Shown one piece after another: positions 37,450 to 45,788 of a stretch of 64,000 nucleotides of DNA (position 1 is its first letter; the number at the start of each line of letters is the position of its first letter). The notes beneath the pieces were generated by a model. That model worked only from the letters and a program-made list of their open reading frames with translations. It was not told where the DNA came from and did no database searches. Origin of the DNA: JAJFJD01 sp965228975 (GTDB lineage: Bacteria > Pseudomonadota > Alphaproteobacteria > UBA8366); NCBI GenBank assembly GCA_965228975.1, contig OZ245851.1, forward strand, positions 806,001-870,000. Reading direction: 5' to 3'. Position numbers and translations under genes: made by a program.

Positions 37450-38034
37450 TCAGACCTTCCTCGATTCAAAGGATTTTTGTTCGGCGGGGCTGGCCCGCAG
37501 CGCCGGTATGATTTCCTGTACGGACGCGGCCCATCGGATCAGGGACGGGTCACCTCGAGACATGTAGCGGTTATCCGCGACGTGGTCCAAAAGTGTCTTG
37601 AAGGGCTGCCAGTACCCGTCGATGTCGGCGATAACGATCGGTTTATCGTGCAGCTTCAGCTGCCTCCACGTGATGATCTCGAAGGCTTCGTCGAGCGTGC
37701 CGAGTCCGCCAGGTAGGATCGCGAAGCCGTCGGACAACTCCGCCATCTTCTGCTTACGGCTATGCATCGAGGATGTAACGATCAGCTCGTCGCAGCCGTC
37801 ATGACCGACTTCCCAGTCCCGCAGGAATTCCGGGATCACGCCGATCACCTCGCCGCCGGCGGCAAGCGCCGCATCGGCGGCGATACCCATGAGTCCTACA
37901 TGACCGCCGCCGAAAACCAGCCGTATGCCGTTTTCCGCCAAAGCGGTACCAAGTTGCGCCGCCGCCGCCCGGTGGCTTTCCGGACCGTCGGAGGCCGATG
38001 CGCAATACACGCAAACCGATTTTATATCTGCCAT
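37450..38034 (-). CDS. LOG-family protein (TIGR00730, putative cytokinin riboside phosphoribohydrolase)
   Basis: A 194-residue Rossmann-like protein from the ATG at 38034 (MADIKSVCVYCASASDG). The family motif PGGxGTxxE is ILPGGLGTLDEAFEI, and the FGGGHVGLMG loop is present. LOG proteins remove ribose 5-phosphate from nucleotide monophosphates such as cytokinin ribosides or AMP. It converges with the small lipoprotein gene, 9 bases apart. Confidence 0.92.
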   Translation of the reverse strand: MADIKSVCVYCASASDGPESHRAAAAQLGTALAENGIRLVFGGGHVGLMGIAADAALAAGGEVIGVIPEFLRDWEVGHDGCDELIVTSSMHSRKQKMAELSDGFAILPGGLGTLDEAFEIITWRQLKLHDKPIVIADIDGYWQPFKTLLDHVADNRYMSRGDPSLIRWAASVQEIIPALRASPAEQKSFESRKV

Positions 38035-38175
38035 GAAGAAGGGGTGTAAGGCGCACCGCACCAGAAAACAAGCTTGATAACGTGGCATTAGGGACAAAGC
38101 CGTCCAGTTGGCACATTGCGTCCCGGGGCATGGAATACTACAAATGATGGTGTAGAAATCGGTTTGGGGGGCGGC

Positions 38176-39381
38176 GTGAACCGAAATATTCTGATTGGCG
38201 CGTGCGCGGTAGGCTTGGCGGTGGCCGCAATCCTGTATTTCACTTGGCCTGTCGACGAGGCCGAGCAGAAAACCACGGCAGGCACACCGGCCGAGACTTC
38301 CCCGCCGTCTAGCCCATCCGCCCCGTCATCCGGCGATGCAGCGAAGGCTGGACCGTCGGGTACCACGGCGGACCCGGGGGGGACTGCAACGACCCCAGGG
38401 GCTGCACCGTCGGAAGACACCTCGCAGGCGAAACCGGCTGAGAAACCCGCCGCCGCGGTGCCCAGTTTCGATGTGGTCCGCGTGACGCCCGCGGGCGAGG
38501 CCGTCATCGCGGGCCGCGCCGCGCCGGGCAGCAAGGTCAGGATCTACGACCGTAAGAAGCTTGTCGGCGAGACGACGGCGAACGAAAAGGGCGAATGGGT
38601 TCTGGTTCCCAAAGGACGCTTGGATCCGGGCGACGCCAATCTATCGATCTCTGCCGAACGGCCGGATGGGACGAACGTCGCGTCGGAAAAAGTCGTTGTC
38701 CTGATGGTTCCGAAAGAGACGGTGTCTTCCAAGCCCGCGCCGCAAGGGCAAGCGGCTCGACGTTCGGCACAGCCGCAATCTACGCCGCCCGCTTCATCGG
38801 CGACGGAAAAACCGGCGACGGAAAAATCGGCGCCGCAGCCGGAGGCGCCGGTTGCGGTCTTGGTGCCGCGTGATGGGGCGGGCCCGGCAACGATCCTGCA
38901 GGAACCGGAACCGGGGCCGGGCGTCGGGACGGACTCGCTGCGCCTGCAAGTGATCGACTATGACGAGAAGGGTAATCTGACGCTGGGCGGCAAGGGCGAG
39001 CCGCAGGCGTTCTTGCGCGCCTATCTCGACAATAAGGTTCTTGGCGAAGCGAACGTGCCGGAGGATGGAAACTGGCAGCTTCGGCCGGACGGGCCGGTCG
39101 AGCCGGGGACATACACGCTGCGCATCGATCAATTGGTGGGCGGCAAGGTGGCGCAACGCATCGAACTGCCCTTTACGCGGTCCCGGCCGGTTGCGGAACT
39201 GCCGGGCGACACGTTCGTCGTGGTGCAGCCGGGCAACAGCCTCTGGCGGCTCGCGCGCCGGTCCTATGGCGAGGGCATTCTCTATACGGTCATTTATCGG
39301 GCGAATCGGGATCAGATCCGTGATCCGGATCTAATTTATCCTGGTCAGGTTTTCTCGCTCCCGACGTCTAAGGCGCGTTAG
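38176..39381 (+). CDS. Membrane-anchored LysM protein with Ig-like repeats
   Basis: About 401 residues from a GTG at 38176 behind GGGGGGCGGC. An N-terminal membrane helix (IGACAVGLAVAAILYF) is followed by a Pro/Ser/Thr-rich linker and two Ig-like beta modules (FDVVRVTPAGEAVIAGRAAP about 95-185, and LRLQVIDYDEKGNLTLGGKG about 255-340). The C-terminal LysM domain has FVVVQPGNSLWRLARRSYG and DLIYPGQVFSLP. LysM binds peptidoglycan, so this is probably a cell-wall-contacting envelope protein. An ATG-less upstream extension to 38116 is unlikely to be used. Confidence 0.8.
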   Translation: MNRNILIGACAVGLAVAAILYFTWPVDEAEQKTTAGTPAETSPPSSPSAPSSGDAAKAGPSGTTADPGGTATTPGAAPSEDTSQAKPAEKPAAAVPSFDVVRVTPAGEAVIAGRAAPGSKVRIYDRKKLVGETTANEKGEWVLVPKGRLDPGDANLSISAERPDGTNVASEKVVVLMVPKETVSSKPAPQGQAARRSAQPQSTPPASSATEKPATEKSAPQPEAPVAVLVPRDGAGPATILQEPEPGPGVGTDSLRLQVIDYDEKGNLTLGGKGEPQAFLRAYLDNKVLGEANVPEDGNWQLRPDGPVEPGTYTLRIDQLVGGKVAQRIELPFTRSRPVAELPGDTFVVVQPGNSLWRLARRSYGEGILYTVIYRANRDQIRDPDLIYPGQVFSLPTSKAR

Positions 39382-39763
39382 ACGATTGATGCGCGGCATC
39401 ACGGTGATGGCGGGTCGGTTGCAGGGATCCGACCATGTCGACGAGGTGCTTGGTGCCTGCAAGGCGGCTTATCGCTTCGCCGAGGGCCCATGCGGGAGTC
39501 GCGGGCCCATCCGATTTCAGTTCGGCCGAAACGACGATTTCATACCCATCCGGCAGGTCCACGGTGAAGTCCGTGAACCGTTTCGTCATATCGAGGACCG
39601 CCAAAGTGTTTCGCCGGCGATTGGACCCGTCCCCGGTGAACGGCAGGACACCGAGCCGCCCCTGGAAGAATGCCAAACCTGTCTGTGCCTGTTCAGCGCT
39701 CGCCCAGACCCGGAAGGCCATGGTCCTGTATCGAAAGCTGAAATCAATAGAGGGCTCTAACAT
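39368..39763 (-). CDS. Hypothetical protein overlapping the LysM gene end
   Basis: About 131 residues from an ATG at 39763 (MLEPSIDFSFRYR) or a shorter form from MAFRVWASAEQAQTG. The segment TKRFTDFTVDLPDGYEIVVS and AELKSDGPATPAWALGEAIS look like real protein. Overlapping plus-strand frames look less so. It overlaps the end of the LysM gene by 14 bases. I recognise no family and the ribosome site is weak. Confidence 0.4.
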   Translation of the reverse strand: MLEPSIDFSFRYRTMAFRVWASAEQAQTGLAFFQGRLGVLPFTGDGSNRRRNTLAVLDMTKRFTDFTVDLPDGYEIVVSAELKSDGPATPAWALGEAISRLAGTKHLVDMVGSLQPTRHHRDAAHQSSNAP

Positions 39764-40042
39764 AATGAAATATAGGGTCTTATCTATAATCGGGCGAGAG
39801 CCGGGTTTATACACCGTGGATCGACGGCAGGAGTGTAGCCAGTTATGCGGCCACGCCCATGGCTTTAATCCGTTCAATTTATCCCAATATAACCGGCATA
39901 AGATTTACACTTTGTTACCGAATCGCCGCGGATACTGTGAAAAGTCAGTAGGTTACGCGCATTTGCGGCGTGTGGCTCGGAGGCGGTACCGAAGCGTCAT
40001 CAGAAGGGCCTCGGGCGATATTGGGGAGAGGAGCGCCGCTAC

Positions 40043-40747
40043 GTGACCACCTTACGCGAGACATTGAAGCCGGTATTGCCGCCGATCCATCGGGCGGGAT
40101 ACCCATTCATTGCGGCATTTGCCGGCGCGACGCTGATTCTGGGTCTCTTTTGGACGCCGCTTTTCGTCCTCGGCGGCATTTTGACGGTGTGGTGCGTCTA
40201 TTTTTTCCGCGATCCGCTTCGGGTGACCCCAACCCGAGAGGGCTTGGTGATCAGTCCGGCCGACGGTGTCGTGCAGATGATCGTCGAGGCGCCGCCGCCG
40301 CCGGAGCTTGATATGGGAGATGCGCCGCTCACCCGGATCAGCGTCTTCATGAATGTCTTCAATTGCCACGTGAACCGGTCGCCGGTGGCGGGACGGATCG
40401 CCAAATTGGCGTATCGGCCCGGCAAATTCTTGAACGCGTCGATGGATAAGGCGAGCGAACATAACGAGCGGCAATCGCTCCGGCTGACGATGCCCGATGG
40501 CCGCGACATCGCTTGCGTCCAGATCGCCGGCTTGGTCGCCCGGCGCATCCTCTGCGAGGTGTCACCGGATCAAACGCTGCGAGCGGGCGACCGGATCGGG
40601 ATGATTCGGTTCGGCAGCCGCGTAGATATTTATCTGCCGGCGGGCGTTGCGCCGCTCGTCGTGACGGAACAGACTACGATTGCCGGCGAGACGGTGCTGG
40701 CCGACCTTTCGAGCACCGAGACCGCCCGGCAGGGAGAGATACGCTGA
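40043..40747 (+). CDS. psd: Phosphatidylserine decarboxylase proenzyme (short class)
   Basis: A 234-residue membrane-associated decarboxylase that makes phosphatidylethanolamine. The N-terminal hydrophobic hairpin (GYPFIAAFAGATLILGLFWT, LFVLGGILTVWCVYFFRDP) is followed by ISPADGVVQMIVEAPP, SVFMNVFNCHVNRSPVAGRI and the self-cleavage serine in MIRFGSRVDIYLP, which yields the pyruvoyl group. This short class is usual in alphaproteobacteria. Its stop overlaps the pssA start (TGATG). Confidence 0.95.
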   Translation: MTTLRETLKPVLPPIHRAGYPFIAAFAGATLILGLFWTPLFVLGGILTVWCVYFFRDPLRVTPTREGLVISPADGVVQMIVEAPPPPELDMGDAPLTRISVFMNVFNCHVNRSPVAGRIAKLAYRPGKFLNASMDKASEHNERQSLRLTMPDGRDIACVQIAGLVARRILCEVSPDQTLRAGDRIGMIRFGSRVDIYLPAGVAPLVVTEQTTIAGETVLADLSSTETARQGEIR

Positions 40748-41625
40748 TGCTAAAACGCCGCCGATTTCGACGGGTCCCCCGATTGAAGGGCCAGACCGTC
40801 AGCAAAATGATCCCCAATATCATCACGGTGGGGGCTTTGTCCGCCGGTTTCACGGCGATCCGCTTCGCCTTCGACGGGAAATGGGAATTCGCCGTCGTTG
40901 CGATCCTGGTTGCCGCGGTCCTCGATGCGTTGGACGGCCGTATGGCGCGCCTATTGAAGTCGGCGAGCGACTTCGGCGCGGAACTCGATTCCCTGTCCGA
41001 CGTAATCGCATTCGGGGTCGCACCGGCGGTCGTCATCTATGTCTGGGCTCTCAGCAGTGTCGACGGCCCCGGTTGGATCGCGGCGCTCTTCTTCGTGGTC
41101 TGCGCCGCCCTACGGTTGGCGCGCTTCAATACGACGCTCGGAAAATTGCCGCCTTACGCCTACAACTATTTCACGGGCGTTCCGGCGCCGGCCGGGGCCG
41201 GCCTCGCGATTTTGCCCCTGGTCATCAGCTTCGAGGTCGGGGACGCGGTCGCACGCCATCCCTTGGTCGCCGGAAGTTGGCTCGCTTTGATCGGCGCGTT
41301 GATGGTCAGCCAGCTGCCGACATTCTCCTTCAAGAAACTGAAGGTGCCGCAGGACTATGTGTTGTTCGTCCTGGTTGCCGCCGGTTTGGTCGTGGCGGGT
41401 CTCGCGGGGGCGCCGTGGCGGACCTTGATCGTGGTTGCCGTGCTCTATCTCGTGACATTGCCGTTTGCCTACCTGTCGTTCACCCGTCTGAGACGCGAAG
41501 CGGAACGCTTGCATGACGACAGCGATGACGACGAAAGCGATGATCAGCAGGACCAGGGGCCGGGAAACCCGCCGGATGCGGCGGAAGACGAGACCCCCAA
41601 ACCACCCCACCTGCGGCAGGTTTGA
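40747..41625 (+). CDS. pssA: CDP-diacylglycerol--serine O-phosphatidyltransferase
   Basis: A 292-residue integral membrane enzyme. The CDP-alcohol phosphotransferase motif is DALDGRMARLLKSASDFGAE followed by LDSLSD, carrying the metal-binding aspartates. About eight hydrophobic segments follow, with LPPYAYNYFTGVPAPAGAGL between them. The C-terminal tail is very acidic and hydrophilic. It makes phosphatidylserine, the substrate of the overlapping psd product. Confidence 0.95.
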   Translation: MLKRRRFRRVPRLKGQTVSKMIPNIITVGALSAGFTAIRFAFDGKWEFAVVAILVAAVLDALDGRMARLLKSASDFGAELDSLSDVIAFGVAPAVVIYVWALSSVDGPGWIAALFFVVCAALRLARFNTTLGKLPPYAYNYFTGVPAPAGAGLAILPLVISFEVGDAVARHPLVAGSWLALIGALMVSQLPTFSFKKLKVPQDYVLFVLVAAGLVVAGLAGAPWRTLIVVAVLYLVTLPFAYLSFTRLRREAERLHDDSDDDESDDQQDQGPGNPPDAAEDETPKPPHLRQV

Positions 41626-41651
41626 GAAAGCGCCGTTAGACTCTTGGCATC

Positions 41652-42608
41652 TTAGCCGGGATGCGCCGCGGGGTTTTCGGCGCCCTTGCGGATAATGTCC
41701 TGACGCATGCCGACGGTGCCGAGCCGGCTGTTCAGGGGAATATCGGTCAATGCTGCAATATCCCGGGCCGCGGCGAGCGCGTCCTCGGTGCGGATGCCGG
41801 TCTCGATTCCCATCTCGTTCAGGAAGTGGACAATGTCTTCGGTCGGCAGGTTGCCGATCGAGCCAACGCCGCCGGGGAAGGCGATTCCGCCGCCGATCCC
41901 GCAGATCGACCCTTCCACCATGGTGACCCCGGCATCGAGCGCCGCCAACAGATTCGCGGGTGCCATGCCCATTTTCTCATGCAGGTGAAAGCCGAACTCG
42001 CAATCGGGAAAGCGGTCATGCGCCTGCTTGAACAGGGTATTAACCTGTACGGGTTCCTCCATACCGGTGCTGGCGGCGAGATAGAAACGCCGAATGCCGG
42101 CATTGCGCAACCGTGCGACGCAGTCGAGGGTACTTTCGGTCGGGATGATCCCTTCATACGGACAAAACAGCGACATGCCGAGCGCCATGATGAAGGCTCG
42201 CCCGGCCTCGTCGGCGACCCGGAAACAGTCGCCGCCCGCCTCGATCACCTCGTCGAGGGTCATGTTCTGGTTTTTCGCCAAATAACTGGCGCTGACGGTC
42301 ATCAGCCCGAGGATTTCATCCACGTCGGTCTCGACGGCACGGATGGCGCCACGCTTGTTCGGGACGAGGGCCCGGTAGACGGTGCCCTCTCGCCGCTTGA
42401 TGCGCCCCAGCACTTCTTCCGCATCGCGCAGCATGGGCACAACCCTGGGATGGGTGAAACTAGTCACCTCGATGACCGGGAACCCGGCATCGCTCAACCG
42501 GTCGACCATGGCGACCTTGTCGTCCGTCTCGACCCAATGATCGAGCGACTGCAGGCCGTCGCGCGGGCCGACCTCGACGACGGTTACGGCCTTCGGTAAA
42601 TCGAGCAT
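41652..42608 (-). CDS. HMG-CoA lyase-like protein lacking the catalytic cysteine
   Basis: A 318-residue DRE-TIM-type aldolase/lyase of the HMG-CoA lyase family. The catalytic Arg16-Asp17 is present (EVGPRDGLQ), as are the metal ligands His208 and His210 (GFHLHEKMGM). The mobile-loop motif normally GLGGCPYAPG reads GIGGGIAFPG, so glycine 241 replaces the catalytic cysteine, and the usual HDTYG is HEKMG. It lies directly after a class III CoA transferase, so it probably cleaves another acyl-CoA with a different acid/base. Confidence 0.85.
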   Translation of the reverse strand: MLDLPKAVTVVEVGPRDGLQSLDHWVETDDKVAMVDRLSDAGFPVIEVTSFTHPRVVPMLRDAEEVLGRIKRREGTVYRALVPNKRGAIRAVETDVDEILGLMTVSASYLAKNQNMTLDEVIEAGGDCFRVADEAGRAFIMALGMSLFCPYEGIIPTESTLDCVARLRNAGIRRFYLAASTGMEEPVQVNTLFKQAHDRFPDCEFGFHLHEKMGMAPANLLAALDAGVTMVEGSICGIGGGIAFPGGVGSIGNLPTEDIVHFLNEMGIETGIRTEDALAAARDIAALTDIPLNSRLGTVGMRQDIIRKGAENPAAHPG

Positions 42609-42621
42609 GATGTGGTTTCCC

Positions 42622-43833
42622 CTAGTCCAATTTGTAGCCGGCCTTTTTCAGTTCCGCCTCGTCGAAACCCAACTCGTCGATTAGAACCTGCCGGTTGCTC
42701 GACCCAAGGATCGGGCCGGCGTGATGAATCTTGCCGGGCGTGCGCGAGAATTTCCCGACTACGTTCTGCATGCGGAGCGGGCCGCCGAGCTCCTCGTCGT
42801 CGACTGCCACGATATTCTCGCGTGCCTGGAAATGTTCGTCTTCGAAGATTTCCTTGATGTTGTTGCACGGGGCGGCGGTCGCATCGAATTTCTCGAACAG
42901 CGCCAGCAGGTCTTCGCGGTCGAACTTCTCGATCGCTGCCTGTAACGCGTCGTCCAGCGCGGGCGAGTTCTGGATGCGGAGCCGGTTATCGAGAAACCGC
43001 GGATCCTTCGGAATGTCAGGGATGCCCAACGCATCGCACATGCGCTCGAACGTGGATTGCGCGCTGCCGGAAATGGAAACCCACTTGTCGTCCTTGGTGC
43101 GGTAGGTGTTGCGAGGTGCCGTAAAGGGAAGGCGGCTGCCGTTACGTTCTTGGATGATCCCGAGTTGGTCGTAGTCGACGACCTGCGGTCCAAGCAGCGT
43201 GAACAACGGCTCGTAAATGCCGAAGTCGACGATCTGTCCTTTACCGGACCGGTTCTTCTCCTGCAACGCGACCATGGCGAGGAAGGCGCCCATCAAGCCG
43301 GATGTATCGTCCGCCAGTCCGAACCCCGGCAGCAGCGGCGGCTGATCGGGATAGCCGGTGATATACGCGTAGCCGGCATAACCCTCGGCGAGGGTGCCGA
43401 ATCCCGGTCGGTGGCTGTTCGGGCCGGTTTGGCCGAACCCGGTCAGCCGGATCATGATCAGGCCGGGGTTGATTTCGCTCAGCACGTCATAGCCGAGGCC
43501 CCACTTCTCCAGCGTCCCCTTGCGGTAATTCTCGATGACGATGTCGGCATCCTTGATCAAACGCTTGACGATCTCCACCCCGAGCGGAGTCCGCAGATCG
43601 GCCGTGACCGACCGTTTGTTGCGGTTGATCAGCTTATACATCAAGCCGACGCCGTCCTTGTTGTTGCCCCAATAGCGGATTTCGTCGCCGGTTTCCGGCC
43701 GCTCGACCTTGGTTACGTCCGCGCCGAAGTCGGCCAGGAACATCGAGGAGATGGGACCTGCAAGAAAGTTCGCGATATCAACTACTTTGACACCGGCGAG
43801 CGGTGCGGCGGCGGCTTCGGTCTCGGTTGGCAT
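42622..43833 (-). CDS. Class III (CaiB/BaiF-type) CoA transferase
   Basis: A 403-residue protein from the ATG at 43833. It has GVKVVDIANFLAGPISSMFL, FGADVTKVERPETGDEIRYW, DIVIENYRKGTLEKWGLGYD and the likely catalytic Asp in GFGLADDTSGLMGAFLAM. Class III transferases move CoA between acids through an aspartyl-CoA intermediate. It is 13 bases before the lyase-like gene on the same strand, suggesting an activate-then-cleave route for a small organic acid. Confidence 0.92.
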   Translation of the reverse strand: MPTETEAAAAPLAGVKVVDIANFLAGPISSMFLADFGADVTKVERPETGDEIRYWGNNKDGVGLMYKLINRNKRSVTADLRTPLGVEIVKRLIKDADIVIENYRKGTLEKWGLGYDVLSEINPGLIMIRLTGFGQTGPNSHRPGFGTLAEGYAGYAYITGYPDQPPLLPGFGLADDTSGLMGAFLAMVALQEKNRSGKGQIVDFGIYEPLFTLLGPQVVDYDQLGIIQERNGSRLPFTAPRNTYRTKDDKWVSISGSAQSTFERMCDALGIPDIPKDPRFLDNRLRIQNSPALDDALQAAIEKFDREDLLALFEKFDATAAPCNNIKEIFEDEHFQARENIVAVDDEELGGPLRMQNVVGKFSRTPGKIHHAGPILGSSNRQVLIDELGFDEAELKKAGYKLD

Positions 43834-43919
43834 GAATCGTCTTTCAATCGAATTGTTGGTATTTTTTGCGAGGCCGCATAATCGCGCACCGACGCCCAAC
43901 GAAGCAAGAGACCGTGACC

Positions 43920-44789
43920 ATGAAGATTTCCCCAATCGACGACAACTTCGCTTTCGAGGTGACCGGGCTCGATCTCTGGGATGATATCGACGATGCGTCC
44001 GTGGCCGAACTGGCGACCGCGTGGAGCAGCCAGGGCGTTTTGGTGTTTCGCCGGCAGGCCCTGTCGGAGGCCGAGCTCGTGGCCTTCAGTAAGCGGTTCG
44101 GTGAGTTGGACATCATCGTCCGGACCGATTGGCAGGCGTCTTTACCGGAGGTGCTGCAGATATCCAACATGAAGGATTATTACGGCAACTCGATCGGCGG
44201 ACTTGGCGCGGGCGAACTCGATTGGCACACGGACCAATCCTATGTGACCGATCCCGCCACGGGCAGCATCTTGTACATGGTCGAGATGCCGCGCGATGGC
44301 GCCAACACTCATTGGGCCAATCTGCAGCTGGCGTACGACGCGCTGTCCGACGACATGCAGCAACGGATCGACGGGTTGAGCGCGGTCTACGACTACCTCG
44401 CGCGGCAATCCACCTATGACGATGAAAAACCGATGTCCGAAGAGTTGCGGCGCAAGACGCCCCCGGTGACGCATCCACTGGTCAACCGGCATCCGGTCAC
44501 CGGGCGTAAATCGCTTTATCTCGATCCGACAACATCGGTCGGGATCGAGGGGCTACCGGCGGACGAGGGACGGTCGCTGTTGAATGAATTGAACGCCCAC
44601 GCAACGCAGCCGCAATTCGTCTACACGCATCGCTGGCAGGCGGGTGACCTGATCATGTGGGATAACGGGTTTCTGCTGCACCGGCGGGATCCGTTCGATC
44701 CGTCGCAGAACCGACTGTTGAAACGGACGACGCTGCGGCTTTCGCCGCAGCGTCATATCGTTCCGTCGTCTACTCTGTACGCAGCCTAG
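43920..44789 (+). CDS. TauD/TfdA-family 2-oxoglutarate dioxygenase
   Basis: A 289-residue Fe(II)/2-oxoglutarate dioxygenase. HxD is in LDWHTDQSYVTDPATG, the distal His in NGFLLHRRDPFDPSQNRLLK, which also carries the Arg that would bind 2-oxoglutarate. The N-terminal part reads FEVTGLDLWDDIDDASVAEL. I chose the ATG at 43920. It is divergent from the CoA transferase gene and overlaps the end of the converging permease gene by 20 bases. The substrate is unknown. Confidence 0.9.
   Translation: MKISPIDDNFAFEVTGLDLWDDIDDASVAELATAWSSQGVLVFRRQALSEAELVAFSKRFGELDIIVRTDWQASLPEVLQISNMKDYYGNSIGGLGAGELDWHTDQSYVTDPATGSILYMVEMPRDGANTHWANLQLAYDALSDDMQQRIDGLSAVYDYLARQSTYDDEKPMSEELRRKTPPVTHPLVNRHPVTGRKSLYLDPTTSVGIEGLPADEGRSLLNELNAHATQPQFVYTHRWQAGDLIMWDNGFLLHRRDPFDPSQNRLLKRTTLRLSPQRHIVPSSTLYAA
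44729..44754. repeat. Perfect 11-base hairpin inside the dioxygenase 3-prime end
   Basis: GACGCTGCGGC (44729-44739) and GCCGCAGCGTC (44744-44754) form a perfect stem with a TTTC loop, inside the last codons of the dioxygenase gene and just before the converging permease stop. No T-run follows on either strand. It could act as a block between the two converging transcripts. Confidence 0.6.
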
Positions 44790-45660
44790 GATCGAGCGCG
44801 TCGCGCACGCCGTCGCCGAACAGGTTGAAGCCGAAGACCGTCAACGTGATGGCGAGGCCCGGGAAGACCGCGACCCAGGGGGCGCTCTCCGCGTATTCCT
44901 CGGCGCCGCCCTGCAGCATCAGACCCCACGCCGGTGTCGGCTCCTGGACCCCAAGGCCCAGATAGGACAGCGACGCTTCGAGCAGGATCGCCTGACCGAT
45001 ATTCGCCGTCAGAATGATCAGGTACGGTGCCAGAACATTCGGCGCCATATGACGCAAGATGATCCGTGCGTGTCCGAAGCCGAGCGCGCGCGCCGCATCG
45101 ACATAGGGTATCTCACGAATGGCCAACGCGTTCGATCGGACAATCCGGGCGGCATCCGGAATGAAAGGCAGGCAGATCGCGAAGATGACGTGATGCAACT
45201 CCGACCCGAAGACGGATACCACCGACAGGGCGATGATAATCGTCGGGAAGGCGATGAAAACGTCGATGATGCGTTGGATGATCAGATCGACCTTACCGCC
45301 GAAATACGCACTGGCGACGCCAATCACCAGACCCGTCGTGGCACCCACCCCGGCCGCGACGAAGCCGATGAAGAGGGCCGTCCGGGCGCCGTAGATACAG
45401 CGCGATAGCAAGTCCCGTCCGAACTGGTCCGTGCCCAGCCAGTAATCGCCGCCGGGCGGCAGCAGCATTGCCGGGAAGTTGTTAATCTCCGGATCATGCG
45501 GGGCGATGAATTCCGCAAAGACCGCCATCAGGGCGAGCGCAATGACCATTACGCCACCACAAGCGCCTAACGGGTGCTTCTTGAGCGTATCCCAAAACGT
45601 TTCGTACCAGGGGCGCCGCAGATACACTTCCGGTTGTTCGAGATTTTCCGCTACTGACAT
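44770..45660 (-). CDS. Oligopeptide-type ABC permease, DppC family (second copy)
   Basis: A 296-residue permease with an N-terminal OppC-type segment (LGACGGVMVIALALMAVFAE), YWLGTDQFGRDLLSRCIYGA, and the EAA loop IREIPYVDAARALGFGHARI. Its last 120 residues are almost identical to the upstream DppC-type gene: 52 residues from GQAILLEASLSYLGLGVQEP onward are unchanged. It is the last gene of the transporter operon. It is a tandem duplicate with a diverged N-terminal half. Confidence 0.92.
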   Translation of the reverse strand: MSVAENLEQPEVYLRRPWYETFWDTLKKHPLGACGGVMVIALALMAVFAEFIAPHDPEINNFPAMLLPPGGDYWLGTDQFGRDLLSRCIYGARTALFIGFVAAGVGATTGLVIGVASAYFGGKVDLIIQRIIDVFIAFPTIIIALSVVSVFGSELHHVIFAICLPFIPDAARIVRSNALAIREIPYVDAARALGFGHARIILRHMAPNVLAPYLIILTANIGQAILLEASLSYLGLGVQEPTPAWGLMLQGGAEEYAESAPWVAVFPGLAITLTVFGFNLFGDGVRDALDPRLRTE

Positions 45661-45721
45661 ACCGCTCTACACTCTGTTAGCCCCGGGGGCATGGGGCAGG
45701 AATTATACTCTCTCTCATAAT

Positions 45722-45752
45722 GTGGCCGCCGCGTAAAGCACGCGGCGGCCAC
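45722..45752. repeat. 12-base perfect hairpin between the two DppC-type genes
   Basis: GTGGCCGCCGCG (45722-45733) pairs perfectly with CGCGGCGGCCAC (45741-45752). It sits in the gap between the two DppC-type genes of the operon and lacks a T-run. It is probably an intercistronic mRNA stabiliser or attenuator that lowers expression of the second permease. Confidence 0.65.
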
Positions 45753-45788
45753 CATTCAACTTTAAGGCATATTGCCTTAAACGTTGGC

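Noticed and set aside
39435..40046. 203-codon plus-strand open frame before psd
   Set aside because: The frame runs through AT-rich control DNA and ends inside the psd start; composition is not protein-like compared with the minus-strand frame at 39368-39763.
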